Positions 1 through 10,772 of a stretch of DNA of 64,000 nt are shown one piece after another; position 1 is the first letter of the stretch; the number at the start of each line of letters is the position of its first letter. This DNA is from Nageia nagi. Taxonomy: Eukaryota > Pinophyta. The position numbers and the translations under genes were made by a program. The notes below the pieces were generated by a model that saw only the letters and a program-made list of their open reading frames with translations, did not search any database and was not told the origin of the DNA. Where the stretch lies: contig JBITNC010000002.1 in the NCBI GenBank assembly GCA_050084985.1, positions 31,124,001-31,188,000 on the forward strand. Reading direction: 5' to 3'.

Positions 1-1770
1 AATGGCTTAATGTAGGAAGCTCGAACCATTTTGAATTGAAGGCTCCACTTAGGGTATTGAAAGCCATTGACAAAAGGGGGGAAAGCTAAGAATACCCCAA
101 ATGAGCTTTATATTGAATCGAAGGAGCATTATTAGGCCAACACCAATCAGACCACCATGGTTTCTAAAATATATAACGATCTTCGACCACATAGAAAAAG
201 GAATATAATCAAGCACAACATCATCAATGTGTTTATCATCAAGTTTTATATTATAGAAAAGTTTGAATCTTTCCTAAGGAATTTAATCATTGGTTTGAAA
301 GGAGAAAAAGTTTAAAACTGTTGCAATTCCTTTTCTATAAAATTGTTGATCCCAAATCCATTGAATTTTAGTAATCAAAAGACCTTGTAAAGTGATAAAA
401 AGAGACCATTAGATGTTGAAGGATGAGATAGAGACTCTTTTTTGATAGCCCCTTCCCTTTTAACAAAGCCAAGATTTGAGAGCTTCCCATGCTCGTCAAA
501 TGCTTTGTGTAGATGAAAAATAATGTGCATGCAATAAACAAAGCACTATCTCTCTATAAATATAATATTGAATTATATATCAAAAATATACTAGTTTATG
601 CTAATAAAAATAATTTATCTTTAGTCATATCTGAATCAATAAGCTATAAATAAGATCTTCAAGGCAATCTCTACTTGCTCGAACTCAATAACTATTGCTG
701 ATAGTTACTGATAGCACATCATCGATGCCTTAAAATAAGCAATGTCAGATACAGAAATTAAAATGTGTGAAGCATGAGAAAAGGTAGATAATAGATCCTC
801 CAATAGATAGGTGGTGTTACAAAACACTATTGTTGTTCGGATAATATGGTATGCATGTATTCACCTATTTGATATTGATGATTTACCGATGATGAATATT
901 TTCCTTTGATATTATTTTATAGCAACGTCTTGATCCTCTCCTTTTCTTGGGATCATCATATATTTCATAGTTTATGATGCCTTTATAAACATTTGACACC
1001 ACTTACATTATTTAGTGGTCCTTTTACATCAATTACATTGTCTTGGGTATATTTTAACCTCTTTTTACAATAAATATCTATTGATGCTATAAAAATGAGT
1101 TTTTTAATATATAAGAATTCATTTTTAGGTATCTACACTTTGGATAACAAAATATCCTTTTATCTTAATAGGGCTAAGGGCAGTAACAATGGTTTGAAGG
1201 CTAAACCTCACCACACCCATTTTCCAAGGAGGAGACTTATTGAAATGAAATGTTGGATAAGAATTTTTCATGCCTCCAACCATTAAGAGATTTGATAATC
1301 CATTTAGTACATAAGGAAATGTCTTATTGACAGTTAAAAAGATCCATTCTACTATATTGCTTAAGAAAATAGCAAATATCCAAAGCAACTTCATGGAACC
1401 GTTTATCTAAGAAACATTAGCCCATAAGAAATCTCTTAACACCTTTTCAAGTTTTTTGTAATAGGTTTTTGAAGGGACCCAATAAGAGTAGTAATAAACA
1501 TGAGTGGTGGATGGAACCTTAAAACATATTTGAAACTTACCTGCTAGAGAAAGCTTTTTAGTTGTTTAGTAACCTCCTCCTCTACTTTTTAGAGCAAAAA
1601 ATCTCAGAGTTGAGTAGAGGAACTATGGAATGCAAAGGGTATTCCTAAACATTTGAAAAACTCACCACGTCGAATCCAATACCACTGATATTGAGAAAGT
1701 TGGTCAGGTAGGGAAGTCAAAGCTTGTTTGAAATAAGATTTTTTTGTTCCATTGGATATTGGAATCAGAG
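1..1770 (-). pseudogene. LINE retrotransposon, C-terminal part after the RT domain (decayed)
   Basis: Read on the minus strand, this stretch resembles the region that follows reverse transcriptase in plant L1-type LINEs. Around 1632-1690 I read WIRRGEFFKCLGIPFAF, a typical post-RT motif, then remnants of the TKQLKSFL, VLRFHPP and VPWSCFGYLL type. Around 400-520 there is a tryptophan- and KGKG-containing stretch like LINE C-termini. Stops and frameshifts are frequent, so it is dead. It is the downstream half of the LINE whose RT part lies at 31957-32700; a copia composite separates them. The LINE probably continues left beyond the window. The assignment of 1-1100 is weaker than that of 1100-1770. 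Confidence 0.72.
1766..1770. repeat. Left target-site duplication (CAGAG) of the outer copia composite
   Basis: CAGAG lies directly before the LTR start TGTGAGAATT. The partner at 31952-31956 is CAAAG, with one mismatch. Deleting the composite and one copy joins the LINE frame as A-F-D-S-N-I-Q-W-N-K on the minus strand, which supports a real insertion site. Confidence 0.7.
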
Positions 1771-2367
1771 TGTGAGAATTGAACTAATACATGAACAACT
1801 CTAAACTTCCAAGATTACATGAAAGCTCACAATTCACATCTAACAAATTCACAAAGCAATCTCACAAAGATGAGAGAATTGAACTATAATAAGAACAATC
1901 CTAAACTATCAAGATCATATGAAAGCTCTCAATTCACATCTAACTATCATACAAAGCAATCTCATAAAGATAACACAAGATGTAAGTGGTTCCTCCAACT
2001 AGGAGTACATCCACTAACTAAATCTTTTTTCTCAACAAATATAAACTCTTACAATCCTCATACTCTTTTCTCATAACCACTATCTTATAGCATAACTTTA
2101 CTCCACAATTGGTGTGTAATCATAAAGAGGGAGCCTTTTATTTATAAGCCAAAATCCCTTTTTGGATCACCTTTTACCCATTGTACAATAACATGACATG
2201 CATTTCCTTTTACCCAAGGGGCATGCTCATGACATGGAGTGTAAGATAAGTTACATTATTATATTCACTTAAATACTTAAGGTATCAAATGATACCCTTA
2301 AGTATTAGTGAACTTACATAGAAGATTTAATACAAACCTTTACAATAATGCATTATACATTCTAACA
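1771..2367 (-). repeat. Family-A LTR, outer 3' LTR of E2
   Basis: Homologous to nine other complete or partial LTR-A copies in the window. It ends ATTCTAACA and is followed at once by CTCCCCCTAATG, which on the minus strand is a polypurine tract preceding the LTR. It has an internal duplication of about 100 bp (about 1771-1870 and 1871-1975), so it is about 600 bp rather than about 500. It carries the TATA hairpin (about 2125-2185) and the TATCA..TGATA palindrome (about 2270-2310). Confidence 0.85.
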
Positions 2368-2794
2368 CTCCCCCTAATGTAATATTGGGATAGAGAGTAA
2401 GAGAGAAGAAGAAGAGAAAGTAAAAGAGTTCTCCAAATAGATACAACAAAGATGATAAATTTTTACATATTTGTGAAGTAAGAAAGATTTAGTTTGAGAC
2501 TTACTATTTTGCCAAATACAATTATTAACCATAACCTATTTCAATGTACATAAAGTAGTCATTCAACTGGAAGTCATTAAGAGTCTCTAAAAGCCTGCAT
2601 ACTTAAGATAAGTAACTTACAATCCTAAAAGAACTTGCAAATCATAAGCAGCTCAAATAACAAGATCAGTTAGATACATAATATTCATATCAATAAGAAT
2701 AGATGAATCACACAAATGCCATCATAAATTAATCAATGGTGCACTATAATTCATCACGAAGATGCCATGTCAAAAACTTATAATCACCTGTTGT
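2368..2794 (-). other. Copia 3' untranslated segment with polypurine tract
   Basis: Begins with CTCCCCCTAATG (2368-2379), the complement of a copia-type polypurine tract. It continues as sequence shared with 15874-16260, 23915-24350 and 49550-49980, the stretches between the LTR and the short-repeat part of the 3' UTR in the other minus-strand copies. Homology in this orientation stops near 2795, where the sequence flips to plus orientation. There is no coding capacity. Confidence 0.65.
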
Positions 2795-3080
2795 ATAGTG
2801 TTGATTTTGTTGTACACTTTCATAGTAAGTTCGCTCTACGTGAAGAACTTATTGTACAAATTGGCCAATCTTGCACTATTCAGTTATCCATGTGTGAAAT
2901 TTTTTTGTATTTTTTGGCACTATTTAGTTATCCATATATGAAGAACTCATATGTGCATACTCTATTTTTTATCAATCTAACATTGTTTAGTTATCCATGT
3001 ATGAGAAACTTTTATATGTCTTTTAATATTATTCAGTTATCCATATGTGAGGAACTCGTATGTTCATGCTCTATTTTGTA
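2795..3080 (+). repeat. Copia 3' UTR short-repeat segment, plus orientation, displaced upstream of gag
   Basis: It contains repeated units built on CAGTTATCCATGTGTGAGGA and TGTGCATGCTCTATTTT, about 50 bp each. The complement of the same units lies at 16270-16500, 24350-24660 and 49985-50300 between pol and the 3' LTR of other copies. Here the segment lies before gag rather than after pol, so the plus-strand element has been rearranged. The open frame covering it is chance. Confidence 0.6.
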
Positions 3081-6000
3081 AGGAGAAGAAATCAACACCT
3101 TCTAAAAAATTTGAGAAAAGAGGTAATGGTTACAACAGCAGTAGAAACAACAGAAACAATAACCATAGCAGCAAGAATAACGATAACAACAACCACTTTA
3201 AGTAAAAATATGGAAAAGGTAAAGTAAACAATCTCTATCATAAGAAAAAATTTAATGGTAATCGTAACTATTGTGGCATTCAAGGACACATAGAAGTTGA
3301 TTGTTACAAAAAAAAAAGAGAAAAACTACGAAGGCAATGAAAATGTAAAGAACTACAAAAGAAAGAAAGATATTCATATTAGTTTTGCTACGATGCTCTA
3401 CTCCATGTCTCATTTTTTCATCTGAATGAATTATTGACTCTAGTTGCATTAATCACCTATGCTTTAAAAAAAAATGTTTGAGAATTTTCATAAGTATAAA
3501 AAAGATGCAATTGTGATAGGTGATAACTTTACCCTTGAAGTCCAAGGAATTGAGAGTGTGCTGATTCATGAAAAGGTTCTTGAAAATGTTCTCTATGTTC
3601 CTAAGTTAAGGATGAACCTTCTCTCCATGATTTAAGTTGCTAAAAAAAGTAGTCTTTTGAGTTCGACTCTTAATCTTGATACATTAAAAAAAGATTTACC
3701 ACTTTGGTTAAATGATCTGTGAAAGATAGCCTCTACATTATAGATCAAGTTCTATCAAAGATATGTCTTGCTTCTAATTTATGTTCTAAAGGTAATCTTT
3801 GGCATCATCATTTAAGGTACCTTAACCATAAGAGTATTCAAGTTATGAAAGATCAAGAACTTGTAGAAAGTTTACTTTCAATTTCTCATTCAGTTGGTCT
3901 ATACGAGAAATGCATTCTTAGTAAGATGTATAAACAAAAGTTTGAAAAAAATAAGACAACAAAAGCATCTCATCATTTTCAACTTGTGCATTCAGATTTA
4001 ATGGGTCCATTTCAGACTAAATCATTTGGAGGAGCGTCTTATATCTTAACCTTCATTGATGATTTTAGTAAGATGACCTTTATGTATCTATTTGAGTACA
4101 AAGACCAAACTTTTGAGAGTTTTAAAATTTTTAAGACCTTTGTTGAAAATCAAACTAGCCTTAAAATTAAAATGTTGATATCAGATAATAGGAAATAATA
4201 TAACAACAATGTGTTCAATGATTATTATGCTAAGTATGGAATCAAAAGATAGTTTATAATTCCATACACACTTCAACAGAATGGTGTTATCGAAAAGAAA
4301 AATAGAATAATTATAGATATGGCTAGATGCATGTTGGGTAATCTTTCTAAATTCTTATGGAGTGAAACTGTGAGCATTGCTATTTACATCTTGAATAGGT
4401 GTTTCACAAAAGCCATTTAAAGTAAAACTCCTTTTAAGGTATGGTCAAGAAGAAAACCTAACATTTCTCACCTTAGGGTGTTTGGTTGTGAAGCATTCTC
4501 CTACATTATTTTTGAGAAAAAGAAAAATTTAGATATAAGGGTTGAAAAATGCATCTTTATGAGTTATGATAGTTAGCATAGAGGCCACAAGCTCTACTCT
4601 TCAACCTATAAAGCAGTGTTCATTTCAAAGGATGTAAAGTTCAATGAACTTCTTAAAAAATCTACTTATAATGAAGATGATGATCTAGAAGACTTTTCAG
4701 TTACTCCTAGCTGGTTGGATATTGATGTAGACAAATCACCTCAAGAATAAAATTCTCTAATACAAAAGGTAACAAAGAACATGACCTTAAACAAATCTTT
4801 AATTACCAAGATTGATAACAAGCATGAGCTTTTAATCTTAAAAAAAGTTTTTAAACACGAGTGTTGGATGGAAGCCATGAAAGTGGAATATGAGGTGCTT
4901 ATAAAAAAAACTTGATACTTAGTTCTTTATCCTAATGAAAAGAATGTGATTGGTAATAAGTGGATCTACAAAGTTAAATTCGATTCAATTGGAGATATTG
5001 AGAAATACAAGGTAAGTTTAGTAGCTAAAGATTTTGCTCAAAAATATGATATAAATTATGAGAAAACCTTTGCTTCCATGGTAAAGATGCCTACTGTGAT
5101 AGTTATTCTTGCTCTTTCTACAACTCAATGATAAAAAGTTTATGGTGATTTAGATGTAAAAATATTCATGAATCAACTGAAAAGGTTTATTATAGAAGCT
5201 AAAGAGTCCTTTATGTGCAAGCTAAAGAAATCATTATATGGACTTAAGCAAGCACTTATAACCTAGTATAAAAAGATTTTAAGGTACTTTGCAGATATTA
5301 TATTCTTTAAGTATTTTTTTAACTCTGATCTATATGTGCTTAATCAAGAAAAAGATGTGGTCTTGATTCTTCTTTATGTGGATGATCTTTTGATTACTGA
5401 AAATAATGATAAAATCATTCAATAGTGCATATCCAAATTGAAGGTAATGTTTGAAATGATTGATTTTGGTCTCTTGCACTACTATCTTAGAATGCAAGTG
5501 TATCAATACAAAGATTATACTTACCTCAATCAATCTAAATATATATCAGACATCTTGCAAAAATTTGAAATGAAAGAGTATATATATGTTACAATCTTAA
5601 TCTCTCTTGGAATCACTATTTCTCTAAGCTTCAACTCTCAGTTAGTTGATATTACAGCTTACAGGTAATTAATTGGTAATCTTTTGTATTTGATTATATC
5701 TAAGCTAGATATTACCTTTGTAATAAATTTATGGCACGATTCATGCAAAACTTTATGTTGAAAACCTTAATGTTGTTAAACAAATCTTGAGGTATGTTGT
5801 AGGGACTAAAGATCTTGCTCTTAAGTATTCTAAGTTACCTTTATTTGTTCTTTTTGAATTCTCAGATTCTAACTATGGGAGAAATAAAGATGATAGGAAT
5901 TCAACCTCTATGTATGTGTTTAGCATTGGTTCAGATGCTATCTCTTGAGCTTTTAAGAAGTAGCCTACTATTTCTCTTTTCACAATAGAAGCTAAATACC

Positions 6001-6338
6001 ATGTCATGTCTATTGCAACCTAGGAAGCCATTTGGTTAAGGCATCTTTTGAAAGAAATTAGGTATGAGCAAGGTGGCCCATCTTTCATTTCTTCAAATAA
6101 TCAATCGATTATTTCTTTGGCTAAGAATCTTGTGTTTCATCAAAGAATAAAACATGTGAAAATCTATGCCTATTTTATCAAAGAAAGGGTTTTTGATGGC
6201 ATTATACACTTGAAGTATTATCCATCCACCTTGAACTCCGTTGATTTATTCACATAGCCTCTCTTAGAAGCTCAATTCTGTAAGCTTAAGAATGCTATTG
6301 GGTTGGTGAAGTTGCCCGTAAGAGAAAGTGAAATTTGA
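3081..6338 (+). pseudogene. Ty1/copia gag-pol relic (element E1)
   Basis: The plus-strand relic starts inside gag. A zinc-knuckle-like CGIQGHIEVDCYKKK is near 3270-3310. Protease and GAG-pre-integrase follow, then integrase with WHHHLRYLNHKSIQ near 3800 and a core reading LVHSDLMGPFQ and LTFIDDFSKMTF (3970-4090). RT begins near 4946 (NKWIYKVKFD) and keeps YVDD at 5375-5386. RNase H ends with NNQSIISLAKN, HVKIYAYFIKE and a TGA at 6336-6338. At least ten in-frame stops and several frameshifts make it dead. Many stops replace conserved Gln or Trp codons (4250, 4418, 4574, 4748, 5264, 5946, 5961, 6021). RT and RNase H order after integrase identifies Ty1/copia. Confidence 0.88.
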
Positions 6339-6414
6339 ATTCTTATGTTGAATTCATGTTTGTGATGATAACTTCACCTCTAAGAAGATTTTATGCTATA
6401 TAGTGTTGATTTTG

Positions 6415-6752
6415 TGTTGGAATGTATAATGCATTATTGTAAAGGTTTTGTAATAATCTTTTATATAAATTTATTAATACTTAAAGGTATCATTTGATAC
6501 CTAAAGTATTTAAATGAATATGATAATGTAACTTATCATACACTCCATGTTATGAGCATGCCCTTTGGGTAAAAGGATTTGCATGTCATGCTATTGTACA
6601 TTGGATAAAAAGGTGATCCAAAGAAAGATTTTGGTCTATAAATAGAAAGCTCTCTCTTTGTGATTACACATCAATTGTGAAGTAAAGTTATACTATAAGA
6701 TAGTGGTTAGGAGAAAAGAGTAGGAGGATTGTAAAAGTTCATATTTGTTAAG
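6415..6752 (+). repeat. Family-A LTR, truncated, plus orientation
   Basis: Starts TGTTGGAATGTATAATGC and includes the palindrome, the TATA hairpin (TATAAATAG near 6638) and the leader start. It breaks off near 6752, before the usual CCTTCA end. It follows the E1 pol relic after a short 3' UTR, so it is the 3' LTR of that rearranged element. The 3' UTR repeats normally expected before it are missing and lie instead at 2795-3080. Confidence 0.8.
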
Positions 6753-7035
6753 AATTTTTTAATACTTCAAAAGGTGTCTAGAAAGGTTCTTAAAGGAGAA
6801 TACTTTTTCATGATCAAGCTTTATTTCCATAATCGTAACAAAATTTTCAAATTTTGAAGAATGAAGACCATAAACTCATCATTGATCCAATTACATCTAT
6901 AAGCAATAAGTTGGGTCCTTAGATCAATAATTTTATTTAAGTAGATAGCCACATTTTCATCTTCTCCTTGATAAGATTGAAGTAACTTTTGAAGAATGGT
7001 AAACTTTCTAGAAAAATTTGAACCAAGAAAGCTTT
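6753..7035 (-). pseudogene. Copia gag fragment, minus orientation
   Basis: The complement matches the gag middle region of E2-E4, including the part that reads NWINDEFMVFIILQSL in better copies. It is bounded left by the broken LTR and right by an inversion point, after which the same gag gene runs in plus orientation. Confidence 0.65.
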
Positions 7036-7508
7036 GACAAATAGTGAATGAGAACCATGTACCTCTTACAGATGAGAAGACATTATAGGCTTACAACAAA
7101 AAGAATGAGTTGGTAACCTCTATGATTTACCATGCAATTTCAGATGATGTGCTCTTGATGATTTTCTCTTCAACCTCAACAAAGGAAGCATGGGATAAGC
7201 TTAAACAAATCTACCTTGATTCAAAATTTTTAAGAAGGTTTACCATTCTTCAAAAGTTACTTCAATCTCATCAAAGGAAAGATGAAAATATGGCTATCTA
7301 CTTGAATAAAATTATTAACCTAAGGATCCAACTTGTTGCTTATGGATGTAATTGGATCAATGATGAGTTCATGGTCTTCATCATTCTTCAAAACCTTTAT
7401 TTAAAGTTTGAAAATTTTGTTAGTTATAAAAACAAAGCTTGATGATGAAAAAGTATTTTCCTTTGAGAATTTCTCTAGGCACCTATTGAAGTATAAAGAA
7501 ACTCTTTA
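7036..7508 (+). pseudogene. Copia gag fragment, plus orientation
   Basis: On the plus strand from about 7040 it reads IVNENHVPLTDEK and then, from 7110, TSMIYHAISDDVLLMIF, TKEAWDKLKQIY and NWINDEFMVFIILQNL. This is the copia gag (UBN2-type) domain, homologous to the gag of element B at 45332-45860. It forms a head-to-head inverted pair with the preceding minus-strand gag fragment. It ends in a frameshift and then joins an LTR piece near 7509. Confidence 0.75.
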
Positions 7509-7842
7509 ACAAATATGAACTCTTACAATCCTCCTACTCTTTTCTTCTAACCACTATCCTATAACATAACTTTACTTCATAATTGATGTGTAATCACAAA
7601 GAGGGAGCCTTCTATTTATAGGCCAAAAAAATTTTTTAGATCACCCTTCTATCCAATGTACAATAACATGACATGCACATCCTTTTACCTAAGGGGCATG
7701 TGCATGACATGGAATGTAAGATAAATTACATTATCATATTCACTTAAATACTTAAGATATCAAATGATACTTTTAAGTATTAATAAATTTACATAAAATA
7801 TTTGATACAAACCTTTATAATAATGCATTATACATTACAACA
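7509..7842 (-). repeat. Family-A LTR fragment
   Basis: A minus-orientation LTR-A piece from the AACAAATATGAACTC region through the TATA hairpin and palindrome to the terminal ACAACA at 7842. Its outer part is missing; it abuts gag on the left and a second truncated LTR-A on the right. Confidence 0.75.
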
Positions 7843-7875
7843 AAAGATAATACAAAATGTAAGTGGTTCCTTCAA
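7843..7875 (-). repeat. Family-A LTR, left piece interrupted by the Ty3-type element
   Basis: AAAGATAATACAAAATGTAA and the following GTGGTTCCTTCAA match the LTR-A segment that normally continues into CTAGGAGTACATCCACTAAC. That continuation is found at 15549, on the far side of the Ty3-type element. The last five bases TTCAA (7871-7875) are the target duplication. Confidence 0.8.
7871..7875. repeat. Target-site duplication TTCAA (left copy)
   Basis: TTCAA directly precedes the LTR; the identical right copy is at 15549-15553. Removing the element and one copy reconstitutes a continuous family-A LTR. Confidence 0.9.
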
Positions 7876-8772
7876 TGTTTACAAATAAAAATTGAGCATG
7901 TAAATAAATAAACAGAGAAATATCTACAAACTCAATATTATCTGTATACTAGCTACGGATAGCGATTTATTCTAGATATCAATAAACAACATAACCAATT
8001 CAGCAGTGTACTTGTACCAACCAAGACTGTGATTCGTGTACTTACCTCACGGAACGTACCTGACAACGAAAGATGTAGATATTGGCGACGTAGTGATGAT
8101 AAGCTACCTTTTCCATAATGCTGTGACCTGCAAGGATGCGAAAAGAGGATCGCGGGCGGTCCGTTTCAGTAGTATTAGAGCACCGACGGTGTTCTTCCGT
8201 TCACAAAGGAGCACCGATGGCCCTAGCTTGATAGCTTTGACCTCTCGATTAGGTCCAGATCTTCAGTATAGATATCTCAGATTGCAGTGTAATATCAGAA
8301 TTGATCGCATATGTCAGGAGAGCTCACGTAAGGAAGCACACAAACCACAGCCTTGTAGGCGGTACCAAGAGATACCTTAAGGGGTAGCCACTTACAAGAC
8401 CATATGCGGGATCATGTGTATCCTTGTTGTTGTGGACTTACTATTAGATCCCTTATTTATATAGATAATAGATAATACCGCCCATAGGTCGGCGTGCATC
8501 CACATAAATAAGGTTAATTCACAAGATTTAATATAAACACATCAATAAACAAGATAATTCATGCAATACTCAAGATAAACCATACAATATTCAAGATAAC
8601 CCATGCAATATTCAAGATAAACCATGCAATATTCAAGGTAAACCATACAATATTCATATTCAAGCCAAACATTGATATTATCACTTTAATCCATTCAAGA
8701 CATATAGTTAGGCCAAGCATATTTCATTAATTTATTGATTTAAAAACATAAATTCATTTTTATGTGTTAACA
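7876..8772 (-). repeat. 3' LTR of the Ty3-type element
   Basis: 897 bp, beginning TGTTTACAAA and ending TGTTAACA on the plus strand. Compared by eye with the right LTR it shows about 17 substitutions, all transitions, and one extra copy of a short CAATATTCAAGATAAACCATG repeat. The frame at 8036-8380 is an artefact; the same frame exists in the other LTR. Confidence 0.9.
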
Positions 8773-8786
8773 GATGCCCCACTTTG
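8773..8786 (-). other. Polypurine tract of the Ty3-type element
   Basis: On the minus strand the bases next to the LTR read CAAAGTGGGGCATC followed by TGTTAACA. A purine-rich AAAGTGGGG block with a short spacer before TG is typical of plant Ty3-type plus-strand priming sites. Confidence 0.7.
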
Positions 8787-9139
8787 GATGTGAAATCGAA
8801 AGAATCATGAGGTGACTTGAGATTTTGCATTTAAAGTAAAACACAATATCACAGCAAACAATTTTGATAAGCAATGATGAACACTAACCATTCCAAACTT
8901 AAACAACATCATGATAAAGCTTATAGGTTAAGGAAACTCCCTTTTGATATTACCTTGGGCATGCTTGCCCCTTATGTTTTGCCGTAGAAGGTGATAGCCT
9001 GATATATCTGATCATCTGATAATCTTACCGCAATGCTGATGACCCAAGACAACACACTTGACAACCCACATGACAATGACAAGACAGACAACTTGACCAC
9101 ACATGTCGACCGAACGACAACTTGACAAGACCACATCAC

Positions 9140-9262
9140 AACACATATGACCAACTCACAAGACAAGACATGATAACACACATGACCAACTCACAAGACA
9201 AGACATGATAACACACATGATCAACTCACAAGACAAGACATGATAACACACATGACAACACA
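9140..9262. repeat. Tandem repeat, unit about 37 bp
   Basis: Three to four copies of a unit containing CATGACCAACTCACAAGACA followed by AGACATGATAACACA. It lies inside the Ty3-type element between the 3' LTR and the PMD gene and is non-coding. Confidence 0.8.
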
Positions 9263-9284
9263 TGATAACCATAACCACACATAG

Positions 9285-9715
9285 GAGAGAGCTAAGTTCT
9301 ACACAACTGAGCCTTCGCACCAAGTTGCATAAGAACCGAACTCTACAAAATAATGATAAGCTGATATGTAAGAGCTAAGTTCCACACAACTCTTCGCACC
9401 AAGTTGCATAAGAACCGAACTCCGCAAAATAATGATAAGCTGATGTATGAGAGCTAAGTTCCACACAACTGAGCCCTCGCATCAAGAGGTGTACTCCAGT
9501 TGCATAAGAACCGAACTCCGTAGAATCATGATAAGCTGATATGTGAGAGCTAAATTCCACACAACTCTTCGCACCAAGTTGCATAAGAACCGAACTCCGC
9601 AGAACAAGTGATAAGCTGATATGTGAGAGCTAAGTTCTACACAACTGAGCCCTTACAACAAGAGGTGTACTCCAGTTGTATAAGAACCGAACTCTGCAGA
9701 ACCATGATAAATTGA
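9285..9715. repeat. Tandem repeat, unit about 80-95 bp
   Basis: About five units containing GAGAGCTAAGTTCCACACAA, then GTTGCATAAGAACCGAACTC and ATGATAAGCTGATATG. Units alternate in length because a GAGGTGTACTCC insert is present in some. The open frame at 9375-9584 only reflects the repeat. Confidence 0.85.
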
Positions 9716-9744
9716 TGAAGCTGATACTCCACCAAGAAGCATGA

Positions 9745-10210
9745 TTAGCTGACTATGGGAGCTGGACTCCACTCATAGCCACATGATAAGCACATGATAA
9801 GCTGACTATGGGAGCTGGACTCCACTCATAGCCACATGATAAGCACATGATAAGCTGACTATGGGAGCTGGACTCCACTCATAGCCACATGATAAGCACA
9901 TGATAAGCTGACTATGGGAGCTGGACTCCACTCATAGCCACATGATAAGCTGAGTATGGGAGCTGGACTCCACTCACAAGCACATGATAAGCTGACTATG
10001 GGAGCTGGACTCCACTCATAGCTACATGATAAGCTGATTATGGGAGCTGGAACCCACTCATAAGCATGATAATCTAACCATGGGAGCTGGACTCCACTCA
10101 TGAGCATATGATAATCTGATTATGGGAGCTAGACTCCACTCACAAGCATGATAATCTGACCACGGGAGCTGGAACTCCACTCACAAACATGATAATCTGA
10201 TCACTCAAGT
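9745..10210. repeat. Tandem repeat, unit about 53 bp, shortening rightwards
   Basis: About nine copies of GCTGACTATGGGAGCTGGAC followed by TCCACTCATAGCCACATGATAA. The first copies are spaced exactly 53 bp (9748, 9801, 9854) and later ones are shorter and more divergent. The minus-strand frame at 9859-10107 is a repeat artefact. Confidence 0.9.
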
Positions 10211-10406
10211 CTGCAAACACAAAAACTCAAAGCAATATTCTCCTGGATATATCATTCGTCAAACACCTGTGACGCACACATGATACTTGGATAAGCTGAT
10301 AATTCAGATCTGCAAACACGAAACTCAAGGCAATATTCTCCTGGATATAACGTTGATCAAACATCTATGATGCACTCATGATACTCAATAAACTGATTTT
10401 CTAGAT

Positions 10407-10428
10407 AAAGGACCGCAGGCGGTCCTTT
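10407..10428. repeat. GGACCGC inverted-repeat motif, best copy
   Basis: Arms AAAGGACCGC and GCGGTCCTTT face each other across a 2-bp centre, a perfect 10-bp stem. Related copies are at 8147-8162, about 10461-10480, 11072-11087, 11103-11118, 11133-11148, about 13225-13239 and 14945-14960, all within the Ty3-type element and including both LTRs. The function is unknown. Confidence 0.8.
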
Positions 10429-10619
10429 CTTACTGACTTAGAACGCCGACGATCTTCACTAAGGCCGCGGGCGGTCCTTTTCTTAAGGATTCATCAAAAA
10501 TTGTGAAAATCACGTCCCTGTGAATCACCTTTGGATTCTAGATTGATGCCTAATTGCTGATCTACGTGCACCAAATGCTCAAATCGAAATTATTCTTGAA
10601 GTGTGTGCCCTGACCTTTC

Positions 10620-10626
10620 TATAAAA
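10620..10626 (+). promoter_or_regulatory. TATA box of the PMD gene
   Basis: TATAAAAGGGGCC lies about 150 bp before the proposed ATG at 10773, in the correct orientation for the PMD gene and opposite to the element's own transcription. Position and sequence fit a plant core promoter. No test of use is possible here. Confidence 0.55.
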
Positions 10627-10772
10627 GGGGCCCCACCCTTCCTCATTTGTTCACCCTGTCATTTTCATAGCTGAGAGCATACTAGAGCTCAAGAAACTGA
10701 TTCAGAGAGGTTTAGCTGGTGCTTTTGTCACTATTGCTAAATAATCCTTCCTGTATTGCTGTGCTGCACACT

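Noticed and set aside
8036-8380. 114-codon open frame repeated at 14834-15178
   Set aside because: It lies inside both LTRs of the Ty3-type element and is duplicated only because the LTR is. It has no recognisable domain and runs opposite to element transcription.
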